NCBI GenBank assembly: GCA_965214635.1
Contig: OZ243964.1
Coordinates: 868,001-932,000, forward strand
Length of the DNA: 64,000 nt
DNA from: Bin90 sp965214635
GTDB taxonomy: Bacteria; Chloroflexota; Dehalococcoidia; Lucifugimonadales; JADFKI01
Direction of reading: 5' to 3'
The notes under the pieces were generated by a model that saw only the letters and a program-made list of their open reading frames with translations, searched no databases and was not told the DNA's origin. Positions 34,659 through 43,289 of the stretch are shown here, in pieces. How positions within the stretch are numbered: position 1 is the first letter of the stretch; every line of letters begins with the position of its first letter. Both the position numbers and the translations under genes were made by a program.

Positions 34659-36350
34659 ATGACCACTACGAGCGAATCGACGGACTTCATCCGACAGGCT
34701 GTCCGCGAGGATACGGCGAGCGGCAGGTTCAACGGGCGTGTGCACACGCGCTTTCCGCCAGAGCCGAACGGGTATCTGCACATAGGGCACGCCAAGTCCA
34801 TCTGCCTGAACTTCGGCATCGCCGCCGACTTTGGCGGGATGTGCAACCTGCGCTTCGACGATACGAACCCCACAAAAGAGAACTTGGAGTATGTGGAATC
34901 GCAGATGCGCGATGTGCGCTGGCTGGGCTTCGAGTGGAACGGGAATCCGCTATACGCATCGGACTATTTTACCGAGCTTTTCGAACTGGCGAAGCGGATG
35001 GTTATCGACGGCAAGGCGTATGTGGACAGCCTGAGCCAAGCGCAAATGCGGGAGTATCGCGGAACGCTGACTAAGCCAGGGCGAGAAAGCCCGTATCGCG
35101 AGCGCTCGGTTGAGGATAACCTGTACTTGTTAGAGCAGATGAAGGCGGGCGAGTTTGCCGACGGGGAGCATGTGCTGCGCGCTAAACTGGACATGGCGTC
35201 GCCAAACCTGAACATGCGAGACCCCGTGATGTACCGCATCCTGCACGCAGAACACCATCGCACAGGCAGCGAATGGTGCATCTATCCGATGTACGACTTC
35301 GCACACGGGCAGTCCGACTCCATCGAGGGCATCACACATTCCATCTGCACGATGGAGTATGAAGACCATCGCCCGCTGTATGACTGGTTTCTGCAAGAGC
35401 TTGGGATGTACCACCCGCGACAGATAGAGTTTGCGCGCCTGAACCTGAGCCACACGGTGCTGAGCAAGCGGCGGCTGCTGAGGCTGGTGGAAGGCGGCTT
35501 CGTGGACGGATGGGACGACCCGCGCATGCCCACGCTGGCAGGGATGCGGCGACGCGGCTACACTCCCGCCGCCATACGCAACTTCTGCGACAGGATTGGC
35601 GTCTCCAAGAACGACTCAATCATAGACATTGCGCTGCTGGAGCACAGCCTGCGGGAAGACCTGAACCGCTCGGCAATGCGCGCAATGGCGGTGATGCGCC
35701 CGCTGAAGGTGGTCATCACGAACTTCCCGGAAGGCGAAACAGATTGGCTAGACGCCGTGAACAACCCGGAAGACGCATCCGCAGGCGTGCGCCAAGTGCC
35801 ATTCAGCCGTATGCTGTACATAGAGCGCGACGACTTCATGGAAGACCCGCCGCGCCGTTTCTACCGCCTTGCGCCCGGACGCGAGGTGCGCTTGCGCTAC
35901 GGCTACTTCATCCGCTGCGAGGATGTCGTGAAAGACGCCACAGGCGAGATCGTGGAGCTGCGCTGCACATACGACCCCGAGACGCGCGGCGGCGCAGCAC
36001 CGGACGGGCGGCGCGTGCGAGCCACGCTGCACTGGGTATCGGAATCACACGCCATCAACGCCGAAGTGCGCCTCTACGACCACATGTTCACCCGCTGGAA
36101 CCCGGACGATGACGCCGCCGACGGCGCAGACTGGCTATCCTACCTGAACGCCGAGTCGCTGGTCGTCATCGCCAATGCCAAGCTTGAGCCTAGCCTCGCG
36201 GATTCAGCACCGGGAGCACGCTACCAGTTCGAGCGGCTGGGCTACTTCTGCGCGGACAGCGAAGACTCCACGACGGGAAGACTGGTGTTCAACCGCACTG
36301 CAACACTCCGAGACAGCTGGGCGCGGGCGCAGCGAAGACAGAAGCGATAA
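34659..36350 (+). CDS. glnS: Glutaminyl-tRNA synthetase
   Basis: 563 residues, class I aminoacyl-tRNA synthetase. The HIGH-type motif is PEPNGYLHIGHAKSICLNFG (36-55). FDDTNPTKENLEYVES is typical of GlnRS. The KMSKS-like loop is NLSHTVLSKRRLLRLVEG. The C-terminal anticodon-binding beta barrels run from about 340, including FYRLAPGREVRLRYGYFI. It charges tRNA-Gln directly, so a GatCAB route is not needed for Gln. It stands alone after the dehydrogenase cluster and converges on dnaK. Confidence 0.95.
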   Translation: MTTTSESTDFIRQAVREDTASGRFNGRVHTRFPPEPNGYLHIGHAKSICLNFGIAADFGGMCNLRFDDTNPTKENLEYVESQMRDVRWLGFEWNGNPLYASDYFTELFELAKRMVIDGKAYVDSLSQAQMREYRGTLTKPGRESPYRERSVEDNLYLLEQMKAGEFADGEHVLRAKLDMASPNLNMRDPVMYRILHAEHHRTGSEWCIYPMYDFAHGQSDSIEGITHSICTMEYEDHRPLYDWFLQELGMYHPRQIEFARLNLSHTVLSKRRLLRLVEGGFVDGWDDPRMPTLAGMRRRGYTPAAIRNFCDRIGVSKNDSIIDIALLEHSLREDLNRSAMRAMAVMRPLKVVITNFPEGETDWLDAVNNPEDASAGVRQVPFSRMLYIERDDFMEDPPRRFYRLAPGREVRLRYGYFIRCEDVVKDATGEIVELRCTYDPETRGGAAPDGRRVRATLHWVSESHAINAEVRLYDHMFTRWNPDDDAADGADWLSYLNAESLVVIANAKLEPSLADSAPGARYQFERLGYFCADSEDSTTGRLVFNRTATLRDSWARAQRRQKR

Positions 36351-36498
36351 TCCCGCGCCCGCCAATGCGCTGCCCCATAGCCGCCAGCCACTCGACCAAG
36401 CCCCTACACACCCTAGCGCACAAACTCACAGGGCGGCTCGCACTTTTGAACCGCCCCCAATATGGTGCTAGGGTCTATGTGTGGCGCACAGAGGCACG

Positions 36499-38397
36499 CT
36501 ACTCTTTCGGGTCCACTTCGCGGAACTCGCCCTCTACGGTGCCATCGTCGGGGGGAGGGGGAGGAGCGCCGGCATCTGGGGATGCGCCAGCCTGCTGACC
36601 GTACACAGCCTGCCCCACCTTCTGCATAGCTTCGGTAAGGTCGTTAGACGCAGATGTGATGCTGGTGATGATGCCGGCTTGGAGCGCAGAGCGCACGGCG
36701 GCTATCTTGCCCTCCGTCTCGGATTTGAGGTCTTCGGGAATCTTGTCCGCATTGTCGGCTATCATCCGCTCGGCGCTGTATGCCAAGTTTTCGGCGTTGT
36801 TGCGCGTGGCAGTCTCTTGACGGCGGCGCTGGTCTTCCTCGGCATGCTCCTCCGCATCACTGACCATGCGCTCTATGTCATCTTGGGAGATGCCGCTGCT
36901 CGCGGTGATGGTGATGCGCTGTTCCTTGCCAGTGCCCTTGTCTTGCGCAGACACATTGAGGATGCCGTTGGCGTCGATGTCGAAGGTAACCTCCACTTGG
37001 GGCACGCCCCTGGGCGCCGGGAGCAGCCCGTCTAGGATGAACCTGCCGATGCTCTTGTTTTCGGCTGCCATGCTGCGCTCACCTTGAACCACATGCACCT
37101 CCACGCTGGGCTGATTGTCGGCGGCAGTGGTGAAGGTTTCGCTCTTGGCGGTCGGGATGGTGGTGTTGCGCTCGATGAGGGTGGTCGCCACGCCGCCAAG
37201 CGTCTCGATGCCAAGGCTGAGCGGTGTAACATCAAGCAGCAGGATGTCCTGCACTTCGCCTTGCAGCACGCCCGCTTGGATGGCAGCGCCGACTGCCACC
37301 ACTTCGTCGGGGTTCACGCCTTGGTGCGGCTCTTTGGCGAACAGGTCTTGCACAACCTTCTGCACGGCGGGCATGCGGGTCATCCCCCCAACGAGGATGA
37401 CCTCATCCACATCGCTGACGCTAACGCCCGCATCTTCCATAGCCTTCTTGCAGGGTTCGACTGTCTGCTTGACAAGCCCATCCACGAGCTGTTCCAACTT
37501 CGAGCGGGAGAGGCTCATGACAAGGTGCTTGGGGCCGGACGCATCCGCAGTGATGAAGGGTAGGTTGATTTCGGACTGCATGAGCGTGGACAGCTCGATT
37601 TTGGCGCGCTCGGCGGCTTCGCGCAGACGCTGAAGCGCCATGTTATCCTGCTTGAGGTCGATGCCCTGCTCGCGGCGGAACTCGTCCACAATCCAGTCCA
37701 CGATGCGCTCGTCGAAATCATCGCCGCCTAGGTGCGTGTTGCCGTTGGTCGCCTTAACCTCGAACACGCCGTCCCCGATTTGCAGCACGGTGATGTCGAA
37801 TGTGCCGCCACCGAGGTCATAGACCGCGATGGTTTCGTCGGACTTCTTGTCCAGACCATATGCGAGGGATGCGGCGGTAGGCTCGTTGATGATGCGCAGC
37901 ACCTCTAATCCCGCGATGCGCCCTGCGTCTTTGGTGGCGTTGCGCTGGCTGTCATTGAAGTAAGCGGGCACAGTGATGACGGCTTGGGAGATGGATTCGC
38001 CGAGCTTGGCTTCCGCATCCTGCTTGAGCTTCTGCAGCACCATTGCGGAAATCTCCGGCGGCGCGTGGTTCTTGCCGCCCATAGCCACATACGCATCACC
38101 GTTGGTGTGCTGAACCACCTTGTAGGGGAGCAAGTTTAGGTCTTCCCGCACGCTAGAGTCGCCGAAGCGCCGCCCCATAAGCCGCTTGACGGAGTACACC
38201 GTGTTTTCGGGGTTGGTAACGGCTTGGCGCTTGGCGGTTGCGCCGACATAGCGTTCGGATGAACGCGTGTTGACGCCGACGACTGAAGGTGTGGTGCGTC
38301 CGCCCTCAGCGTTTTCCACCACACGCGGCTCACCGTCTTCTATCACCGCCATGCAAGAGTTCGTTGTTCCGAGGTCAATTCCTAGTATCTTTGCCAT
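36499..38397 (-). CDS. dnaK: Molecular chaperone DnaK (Hsp70)
   Basis: 632 residues, the normal size. The ATPase domain opens MAKILGIDLGTTNSCMAV, with VITVPAYFNDSQRNATKDAGRIAGLEV and VYDLGGGTFDITVLQIGDGVFEV. The peptide-binding domain follows DVTPLSLGIETLGG. The C-terminus is a disordered tail rich in Ala, Gly, Pro and Asp ending EGEFREVDPKE, close to the usual EEVD-like end. It is third in an hspR-grpE-dnaK operon on the minus strand and is expected to be controlled by HspR at the operator at 39704-39724. No dnaJ is seen beside it. Confidence 0.97.
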   Translation of the reverse strand: MAKILGIDLGTTNSCMAVIEDGEPRVVENAEGGRTTPSVVGVNTRSSERYVGATAKRQAVTNPENTVYSVKRLMGRRFGDSSVREDLNLLPYKVVQHTNGDAYVAMGGKNHAPPEISAMVLQKLKQDAEAKLGESISQAVITVPAYFNDSQRNATKDAGRIAGLEVLRIINEPTAASLAYGLDKKSDETIAVYDLGGGTFDITVLQIGDGVFEVKATNGNTHLGGDDFDERIVDWIVDEFRREQGIDLKQDNMALQRLREAAERAKIELSTLMQSEINLPFITADASGPKHLVMSLSRSKLEQLVDGLVKQTVEPCKKAMEDAGVSVSDVDEVILVGGMTRMPAVQKVVQDLFAKEPHQGVNPDEVVAVGAAIQAGVLQGEVQDILLLDVTPLSLGIETLGGVATTLIERNTTIPTAKSETFTTAADNQPSVEVHVVQGERSMAAENKSIGRFILDGLLPAPRGVPQVEVTFDIDANGILNVSAQDKGTGKEQRITITASSGISQDDIERMVSDAEEHAEEDQRRRQETATRNNAENLAYSAERMIADNADKIPEDLKSETEGKIAAVRSALQAGIITSITSASNDLTEAMQKVGQAVYGQQAGASPDAGAPPPPPDDGTVEGEFREVDPKE

Positions 38398-38510
38398 ATT
38401 TTTCGTCCTTTGCCTTACATATGCCTTGCTGAGCTCATATTGGCAATCGCTGTTGTATGGGCGAGGCAGCCGCTTTGCGGATTTGGCGAAAGCGGCGCTC
38501 CCGATAGGTT

Positions 38511-39071
38511 CTAGCTTGGGTGTGCGTCAAGTTCGTCCGGCTCGATGTCGGGCGCCTTCGCAACGATGACCTGCGACGCTCGGAGCACCCTGTCGCGCAG
38601 GCGGTATCCGTCCCGATAGACCTCTATCACCGAGTTATCCTCGGCGTCTGCGGTCTCTTGGTGCAGTATGGCTTCGTGCTCCCATGGGTCGAAGGGCTTG
38701 CCGAGCGCATCAATCTTGGTAACGCCTTGCGCTTGCAGAATGCTCATAAACTTGCGCCGTACTAGGGACAAGCCGTCTAGCCAACCGTGGGTGTCTGCAT
38801 CGGGCGGGACCATGTCGAAGGCGCGGTCGAAGTCGTCCACAACGCCGAGCAGGTCTCGAATGAGGTTAGCGTTGGCGGTGCGCCGAATTTCGGCTTTCTC
38901 ATCCTCCGCACGGCGCTTAAAGTTGTCTAGGTTCGCCTGCGCGCGCTGCGCCATATCCAAGTAGCGCAGGCGCTCACGCTCTATCTCTTCTATGTCAGAT
39001 GGAGGCTGGTCGTCCATATCCGACTCTTTGGAAGGGATGATTTCGTCTTCGCCTTGTGTATGTTTGGTCAT
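38511..39071 (-). CDS. grpE: Nucleotide exchange factor GrpE
   Basis: 186 residues. An N-terminal acidic disordered part leads into a long helix, ERERLRYLDMAQRAQANLDNFKRRAEDEK. Then NLIRDLLGVVDDFDRAF and the C-terminal beta domain GVTKIDALGKPFDPWEHEAI and VIEVYRDGYRLRDRVLRASQVIVAK follow, all typical of GrpE. It releases ADP from DnaK. It lies between hspR and dnaK on the minus strand with short gaps of 66 and 113 bp. Confidence 0.96.
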   Translation of the reverse strand: MTKHTQGEDEIIPSKESDMDDQPPSDIEEIERERLRYLDMAQRAQANLDNFKRRAEDEKAEIRRTANANLIRDLLGVVDDFDRAFDMVPPDADTHGWLDGLSLVRRKFMSILQAQGVTKIDALGKPFDPWEHEAILHQETADAEDNSVIEVYRDGYRLRDRVLRASQVIVAKAPDIEPDELDAHPS

Positions 39072-39137
39072 AGAAGCCGTTTGCTCCTTTAGGTGAGTTA
39101 ATGAGGGTGGATTAGTGGTTTGATTACCGATGTAGGT

Positions 39138-39542
39138 CTACGGCTTGGTGTGCAGGATTGCTAGGAGTTCGTCAATGCTTTCGTCCATCGATTGGCGGAG
39201 GGTTTTGTCCTCGACAGAGCGAACCTTCGCCTTCATCTGGACAATCTTGTTGAACATGCGCAGCGCAAGCTGGACGCCCGCGAGGTTCAGACCGAGTTCA
39301 CCCACGAGGTGCTTGATGAGGCGCAGGCGCACCACATCCTCGTCCGAGTATAGACGGAGCATGCCGTTGGTGCGGCTCGGTCGGACTAATCCGATGCGCT
39401 CATACTTGCGGAGCGTTTGGGGGTGCATCTGGAGGATGCGCGCCGCAACGCTGATGATGTACACGCCCTCTAGCTCGGGTGCGCTGCGCTGCTGCTGCGC
39501 CGCCTGCCGTCTGCTGCGGTCGGTTTGACGATTCTGATTCAT
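39138..39542 (-). CDS. hspR: MerR-family heat-shock repressor HspR
   Basis: 134 residues. The winged helix-turn-helix is VYIISVAARILQMHPQTLRKYERIGLVRPSR followed by RLYSDEDVVRLRLIKHLVGELGLNLAGVQLAL. This is the HspR pattern: YIISVAA, MHPQTLRKYE and NLAGV distinguish it from metal-sensing MerR members. In actinobacteria HspR with DnaK as corepressor shuts down the dnaK operon through HAIR inverted repeats. Here hspR is the first gene of the operon and a HAIR-like repeat lies 162 bp upstream, so autorepression is likely. The N-terminal extension is Gln/Arg-rich. Confidence 0.93.
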   Translation of the reverse strand: MNQNRQTDRSRRQAAQQQRSAPELEGVYIISVAARILQMHPQTLRKYERIGLVRPSRTNGMLRLYSDEDVVRLRLIKHLVGELGLNLAGVQLALRMFNKIVQMKAKVRSVEDKTLRQSMDESIDELLAILHTKP

Positions 39543-39694
39543 GCTTACCTCTCGGCTGCCGCTAACCCGCGGCGATGTCTGTCGTTATATTATACGCAAC
39601 CGCCATCGCTGACGGCACACTTTCTTCCGAAACTCGTGCCCGCCGACTCAGCGCCGCAAAGGCGGTCGGCCGGTCAACTAGTTTACTAATATGT

Positions 39695-39733
39695 ATTCTA
39701 TACCTTGACACAGAGCGTGTCAAGATTTATCAT
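39695..39733. promoter_or_regulatory. HAIR-like HspR operator overlapping two divergent promoters
   Basis: The inverted repeat CTTGACA-N7-TGTCAAG (39704-39724) has the 7-7-7 geometry of the HspR site (consensus CTTGAGT-N7-ACTCAAG). Each arm contains a -35 TTGACA. On plus, TTGACA (39705-39710), 17 bp, TATCAT (39728-39733) points to the zinc-ribbon gene. On minus, TTGACA (39723-39718), 17 bp, TAGAAT (39700-39695) points to hspR-grpE-dnaK. Confidence 0.82.
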
Positions 39734-39810
39734 AAGAACCGAGAGTTAAGAGAGTTGGGTAACAGTCCCTAACTCTCACCCAGACCTCTCCACTTGGGAG
39801 GGGCTTGGGG

Positions 39811-40026
39811 ATGGCTATCACAGAGAAAGGCAGGTGGACGGCTATGACACTGCAACTGAAGTCCTGCAGCAGGTGCGGCGGGGATATGCAGATGAACCGC
39901 GATGTGTATGGTGAGTACAAGCTGTGCTTGCACTGCGGCAACATGGTGGACATCCCGCGCGCATCCAACCCGTTCTTGCTAGAGGTCGGGAACGAACCGA
40001 CCAAGACTAAGAAAAAGGCGGCGTAA
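39811..40026 (+). CDS. Small zinc-ribbon protein
   Basis: 71 residues from the ATG at 39811, 8 bases after GGGAGGGG, which I prefer over the later ATG at 39844 (60 residues). Two CxxC knuckles, SCSRCGGDM and LCLHCGNMV, are spaced by 17 residues and would bind one zinc. A Lys-rich tail (TKTKKKAA) follows. The family is unknown to me beyond 'small zinc ribbon'. Its promoter shares the HspR operator with the dnaK operon, which suggests heat-shock control. A hairpin (39741-39777) lies in its leader. Confidence 0.7.
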   Translation: MAITEKGRWTAMTLQLKSCSRCGGDMQMNRDVYGEYKLCLHCGNMVDIPRASNPFLLEVGNEPTKTKKKAA

Positions 40027-40036
40027 TCGCGGCACA

Positions 40037-40072
40037 GCGCATGCCGCTGCCATGTGCGATAGCGGCATGCGC
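40037..40072 (+). terminator. Hairpin after zinc-ribbon gene
   Basis: A perfect 12-bp stem GCGCATGCCGCT / AGCGGCATGCGC with a 12-base loop lies 10 bp past the stop codon. No T run follows. Confidence 0.6.
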
Positions 40073-40155
40073 TTACGGCACTAGCGACCTCCCTCGCTGA
40101 AATCAGCGAGAACAGCGCGCCTGTTCAGACAAGCAAATCCGTCTTAAACACACAG

Positions 40156-40183
40156 ATGCCCGCCCCGTTCGTGGGGTGGGCAT
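40156..40183. terminator. GC-rich hairpin, possible bidirectional terminator
   Basis: ATGCCCGCCCC-GTTCGT-GGGGTGGGCAT forms an 11-bp stem (one G-T pair) followed on plus by a T-containing stretch (TTGCGTGTAGTTTTAC). It lies in the gap between the convergent genes. Confidence 0.6.
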
Positions 40184-40346
40184 TTGCGTGTAGTTTTACA
40201 GGGGACTTAACCGTCTAGAACTGCAAAATATCGGCTGCCTGCCAAAGTATGCGAAATGCTAAACGCCTTTGTATCGCCTGTATCAGCGGCTCTCACCCTG
40301 ACCTTCATCCGCTCCTTTTGAGGATGGATCATCGCAGTTTCTCAGC

Positions 40347-40958
40347 CTACATCAGCTCATCCCAGAAGCGCTGCTCTTTCCAAGGATCGCCCTCCATGTG
40401 GTAGCCGCGCACTTCCCAGAAGCCGGGGCGGTCTTCCGACATAAACTCCAAGCCGTTGACCCACTTGGCGCTCTTCCAGCCGTAGCGCTTGGGGACGACT
40501 AGCCGAAGCGGGCCACCATGCGCCGGAGATAGCAGCTCACCATCGTGCGCATAGGCGAACAGCACATCATCGTCGGTCGCCACATCTAGCGCCAAATTGG
40601 TGGAGTACCCGCCGTAGCAGTGCGCCATCACATGCGTGGCTTCAGGCTTGGGCGCGATGAGCTTCATCACATCGTTGAACAGCACGCCCTCCCAAGTGTT
40701 CTGCAGCTTGCTCCACTGTGTTACGCAGTGAAACTCGGCATCTAGCGTGATTTTGGGCAGGTCGTTGAACTGCTGCCAGTCCAGTGTAACCTCATCGTCC
40801 ACCAACCCGAATATGCGGAACTGCCACTTGTCGAGGGCTATGCGCGGCGTTGCGCCGTATGTCAGCACGGGGAACTTCTCGGTTACGAACTGTCCCGGGG
40901 GAGCGTCCTCGCGCCCGTCATACCACCTGCGGTTTATCTGTCCGAGCTTTCTCAGCAT
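40347..40958 (-). CDS. Sulfite oxidase-like molybdopterin oxidoreductase
   Basis: 203 residues, small for the sulfite oxidase superfamily and containing only the molybdopterin-binding core. The molybdenum-ligating Cys is Cys78 in LDAEFHCVTQWS. Other conserved parts are WEGVLFNDVMKLI, VMAHCYGGYSTNLAL, LLSPAHGGPLRLVVPKRYGWKSAKWVNGLEFM and RPGFWEVRGYH. Length and motif set match the YedY/MsrP-like catalytic subunit, but no signal peptide is seen, so it may be cytoplasmic. The electron partner and substrate are unknown. It stands alone, convergent with the zinc-ribbon gene. Confidence 0.87.
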   Translation of the reverse strand: MLRKLGQINRRWYDGREDAPPGQFVTEKFPVLTYGATPRIALDKWQFRIFGLVDDEVTLDWQQFNDLPKITLDAEFHCVTQWSKLQNTWEGVLFNDVMKLIAPKPEATHVMAHCYGGYSTNLALDVATDDDVLFAYAHDGELLSPAHGGPLRLVVPKRYGWKSAKWVNGLEFMSEDRPGFWEVRGYHMEGDPWKEQRFWDELM

Positions 40959-41282
40959 TTTTTGTCCTTTGGGGCATTAATTGTCAGTCATCAGAAGGCG
41001 AAATCTGTGCGCCGGGCGAAACCGGATGAAAAAAGAAGTGAGCGTGGGTGTTACTTGGTAAGATGTAACTTGCGCGGGGTTGGGTTCAGGCTCGCTCCCC
41101 ATCACGCAGCGTAGCTGATGCGCCTCCCAATTAGTGTACACTAGGCGCATCTATCAGGGCTATCAGCGCAGCCGAATAATTCGGGAACGGCGCAGGTGCG
41201 TCAGCATGCAAGCGCATGCGAGCGCAGAGTCTGACCGCTGCCACAAGCAAAACACCCAGCGCCGATTTTTGCAAGGTGGATT
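40959..41282. other. Intergenic region with a leader-like hairpin
   Basis: 324 bp between divergent genes. GATGCGCCT (41117-41125) pairs with AGGCGCATC (41143-41151) around a loop that holds the palindrome GTGTACAC. It could be an operator or a terminator-like structure upstream of the hydrolase gene. No further gene is visible. Confidence 0.45.
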
Positions 41283-42137
41283 ATGAACTCACAAATCGAT
41301 GAGATAATGCACGGCAGCTACGACCTGCATGTGCACGCAGCGCCAGACGGCAGCGCCGAACGCCGTATGGATGCGCTAGAGGTGGCGCGCTGTGCATATG
41401 AAGCAGAGATGGGCGGGTTCGTGCTCAAGTCGCACGACTACAACACCGCACCGCTGGTGTATGCGCTCAATCAGATGTATCCGGGGCTGAATGTGTACTC
41501 GGCGATTGCGCTAAACCGCGCCGTGGGCGGCATCAACCCGGACGCCGTAGAGGTGGCAGCCGGGCTTGGTGTGCAGGTGGTGTGGATGCCAACATTCACA
41601 GCAGAGTTTTGGATGCACAACATAAACGGCGATGCGGCAGACGGCAAGGCAAGGGGCATACGGGTCGCCAACGACGACGGCAGCCTGTGCGAGGACGTGG
41701 GCGAGGTGCTGGAAATCATCGCCGCCAACGATATGACCCTAGCGTCGGGGCACATATCGCCCACAGAGGCGATTGCGCTGTTCGAGGCTGCGCGGGCGCA
41801 GTCGGTGCAGCGGATGATTGCAACGCACCCCGGAGGCATCGCCACGCTCGAGCAGCAGCAGCAGATGATTGCGTTGGGAGCGTATCCGGAGTACACATTC
41901 TTGGCGTGCATGCCCGCAAGGGGGCAGATGTCTCCGGCGCAGCTCGCCGACACGCTGCGGACACTCGGCACAGACAACTGCATCGTAACCACCGACTTTG
42001 GGCAATGGCAGAACCCGCCGCCGGCAGAGGGGATGCGAATGGCAATCGCCGCGCTGCTGGACGCGGGAATGACGACAGACGAGGTTACCGCGCTAGTAAA
42101 GCGCAACACAGCGGCGCTGCTAGGAGCGGATGGATAG
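41283..42137 (+). CDS. DUF6282-like metal-dependent hydrolase
   Basis: 284 residues, a TIM-barrel hydrolase-like protein. The metal pair HVH is in GSYDLHVHAAPDGSAER (residues 12-28). Other conserved-looking parts are GFVLKSHDYNTAPLVY, LASGHISPTEAIALFEAA, IATHPG and NCIVTTDFGQWQNPPP with the late Asp. The layout resembles the amidohydrolase-related DUF6282 family, for which no activity is established. It is a single-gene unit upstream of a mobile-looking insertion. Confidence 0.75.
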   Translation: MNSQIDEIMHGSYDLHVHAAPDGSAERRMDALEVARCAYEAEMGGFVLKSHDYNTAPLVYALNQMYPGLNVYSAIALNRAVGGINPDAVEVAAGLGVQVVWMPTFTAEFWMHNINGDAADGKARGIRVANDDGSLCEDVGEVLEIIAANDMTLASGHISPTEAIALFEAARAQSVQRMIATHPGGIATLEQQQQMIALGAYPEYTFLACMPARGQMSPAQLADTLRTLGTDNCIVTTDFGQWQNPPPAEGMRMAIAALLDAGMTTDEVTALVKRNTAALLGADG

Positions 42138-42206
42138 TCGTTCTAGGCAGCTATGCTTATGTTAGAGAATAGATATAGATGATATATAGATGACAAGGAG
42201 ACGGCA

Positions 42207-42315
42207 ATGACCACCACCAACGGACACACCACATACACCTACATCGGCATCGCGGGCGATGCAGCACGCCGCATGGTCGCCCGACGTGTGGGCGAAGACC
42301 TTTGAGCTGGGATAA
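42207..42315 (+). pseudogene. Internally deleted remnant of a BNR-repeat gene
   Basis: The first 53 bp (42207-42259) are identical to the start of the BNR-repeat gene at 44192, including its ATG. After that a frame-shifted tail encodes MQHAAWSPDVWAKTFELG and stops at 42315, which looks like the C-terminal end of a related protein. So this is an internally deleted paralogue. It has its own AAGGAG ribosome site. Together with the copy at 44192 it brackets the restriction-modification cassette. Confidence 0.75.
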
Positions 42316-42464
42316 GGCAGTCGCCGGAAGTCAGCAACCGTCCGTTAACCCCAACCGCCAAGCGCGACGATGCCTACTGAGTGGAACCGCTGTTGCATTT
42401 TAGGGAGTGAGTGATAAAATAGCGAAATCTAAGGACAGTCCGTTGCCATAAAAGGTGATACTTA

Positions 42465-43289
42465 ATGTCTCAAGTCGAGGCGTCGGATACAATCTTACGC
42501 GGCCTTGAAAGAAGAATGGACGCACAGGTTAACTTGCGTGACACTAAGCGGTCTCCATTGCGTTATCCCGGTGGCAAGTCTAGAGCGGTTGGTATTATCC
42601 GTCGATACATTCCGCAAGATACGACGGAATTATGTGCGCCGTTCCTAGGCGGTGCAAGTGTAGAGTTGAACTGCGCTGCCGACGGGATAGATGTGTATGG
42701 TTCTGACGCTTTTGAACCGCTTGCAAACTTTTGGCGCTTTGCATTAGAACACCCGGTGAAGTTAGCAGATAAAGTTTGCGAGTATCACCCATTGACCAAG
42801 CCCAAGTTCTACAGTCTACAGAAGGGGTTCCAATACCTGCGCGACGACTTGGATAGGGCCGCAGTATTATTTGTGCTAAATCGGAGTTCGTTTTCCGGCA
42901 CTACACTGTCGGGGGGGATGTCGCCTGGGCATCCGCGCTTCACTGAAACTGCCATTGAACGGTTGCGGAATTTTCGCAGCCGGCTCTTGCGGGTAGCCAA
43001 TTGTGATTATCGAGACGCATTGTACAAACATGAGGATAAGTTCTTGTACTTAGACCCGCCGTATGATATTCCACAGCGGTTGTACGGTGCGCGTGGGGAT
43101 ATGCACAATGGGTTTAATCACGAGGAATTGGCTAGCATGCTGCGTCAACGCAGCGGATGGGTGTTGAGCTACAATGATAGTCCACGAATACGACAGCTAT
43201 ATGATTGCTATCGCATAATCGAGCCGAATTGGACTTATGGCATGTCTAGCAACAAACGCTCGAAAGAGCTTCTCATTATAGATGCCTAG
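42465..43289 (+). CDS. D12-class N6-adenine DNA methyltransferase
   Basis: 274 residues. The SAM-binding start RSPLRYPGGKSRAVGIIRRYIP (near residue 25) and the catalytic DPPY in FLYLDPPYDIPQRLYG (near residue 196) are the D12/Dam pattern, with FLGGASVELN and SGWVLSYNDSPRI in between. Methylates adenine in DNA by family. Its stop overlaps the start of the next gene by 8 bp, so the two form a restriction-modification pair. Sequence specificity cannot be deduced. It sits between the two copies of the BNR start sequence. Confidence 0.88.
   Translation: MSQVEASDTILRGLERRMDAQVNLRDTKRSPLRYPGGKSRAVGIIRRYIPQDTTELCAPFLGGASVELNCAADGIDVYGSDAFEPLANFWRFALEHPVKLADKVCEYHPLTKPKFYSLQKGFQYLRDDLDRAAVLFVLNRSSFSGTTLSGGMSPGHPRFTETAIERLRNFRSRLLRVANCDYRDALYKHEDKFLYLDPPYDIPQRLYGARGDMHNGFNHEELASMLRQRSGWVLSYNDSPRIRQLYDCYRIIEPNWTYGMSSNKRSKELLIIDA

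Larger units (their letters stand above)
40027..40346. other. Intergenic region with two hairpins
   Basis: 320 bp between the convergent zinc-ribbon and molybdopterin oxidoreductase genes. It contains the hairpins listed separately at 40037-40072 and 40156-40183. No coding region is evident otherwise. Confidence 0.6.
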
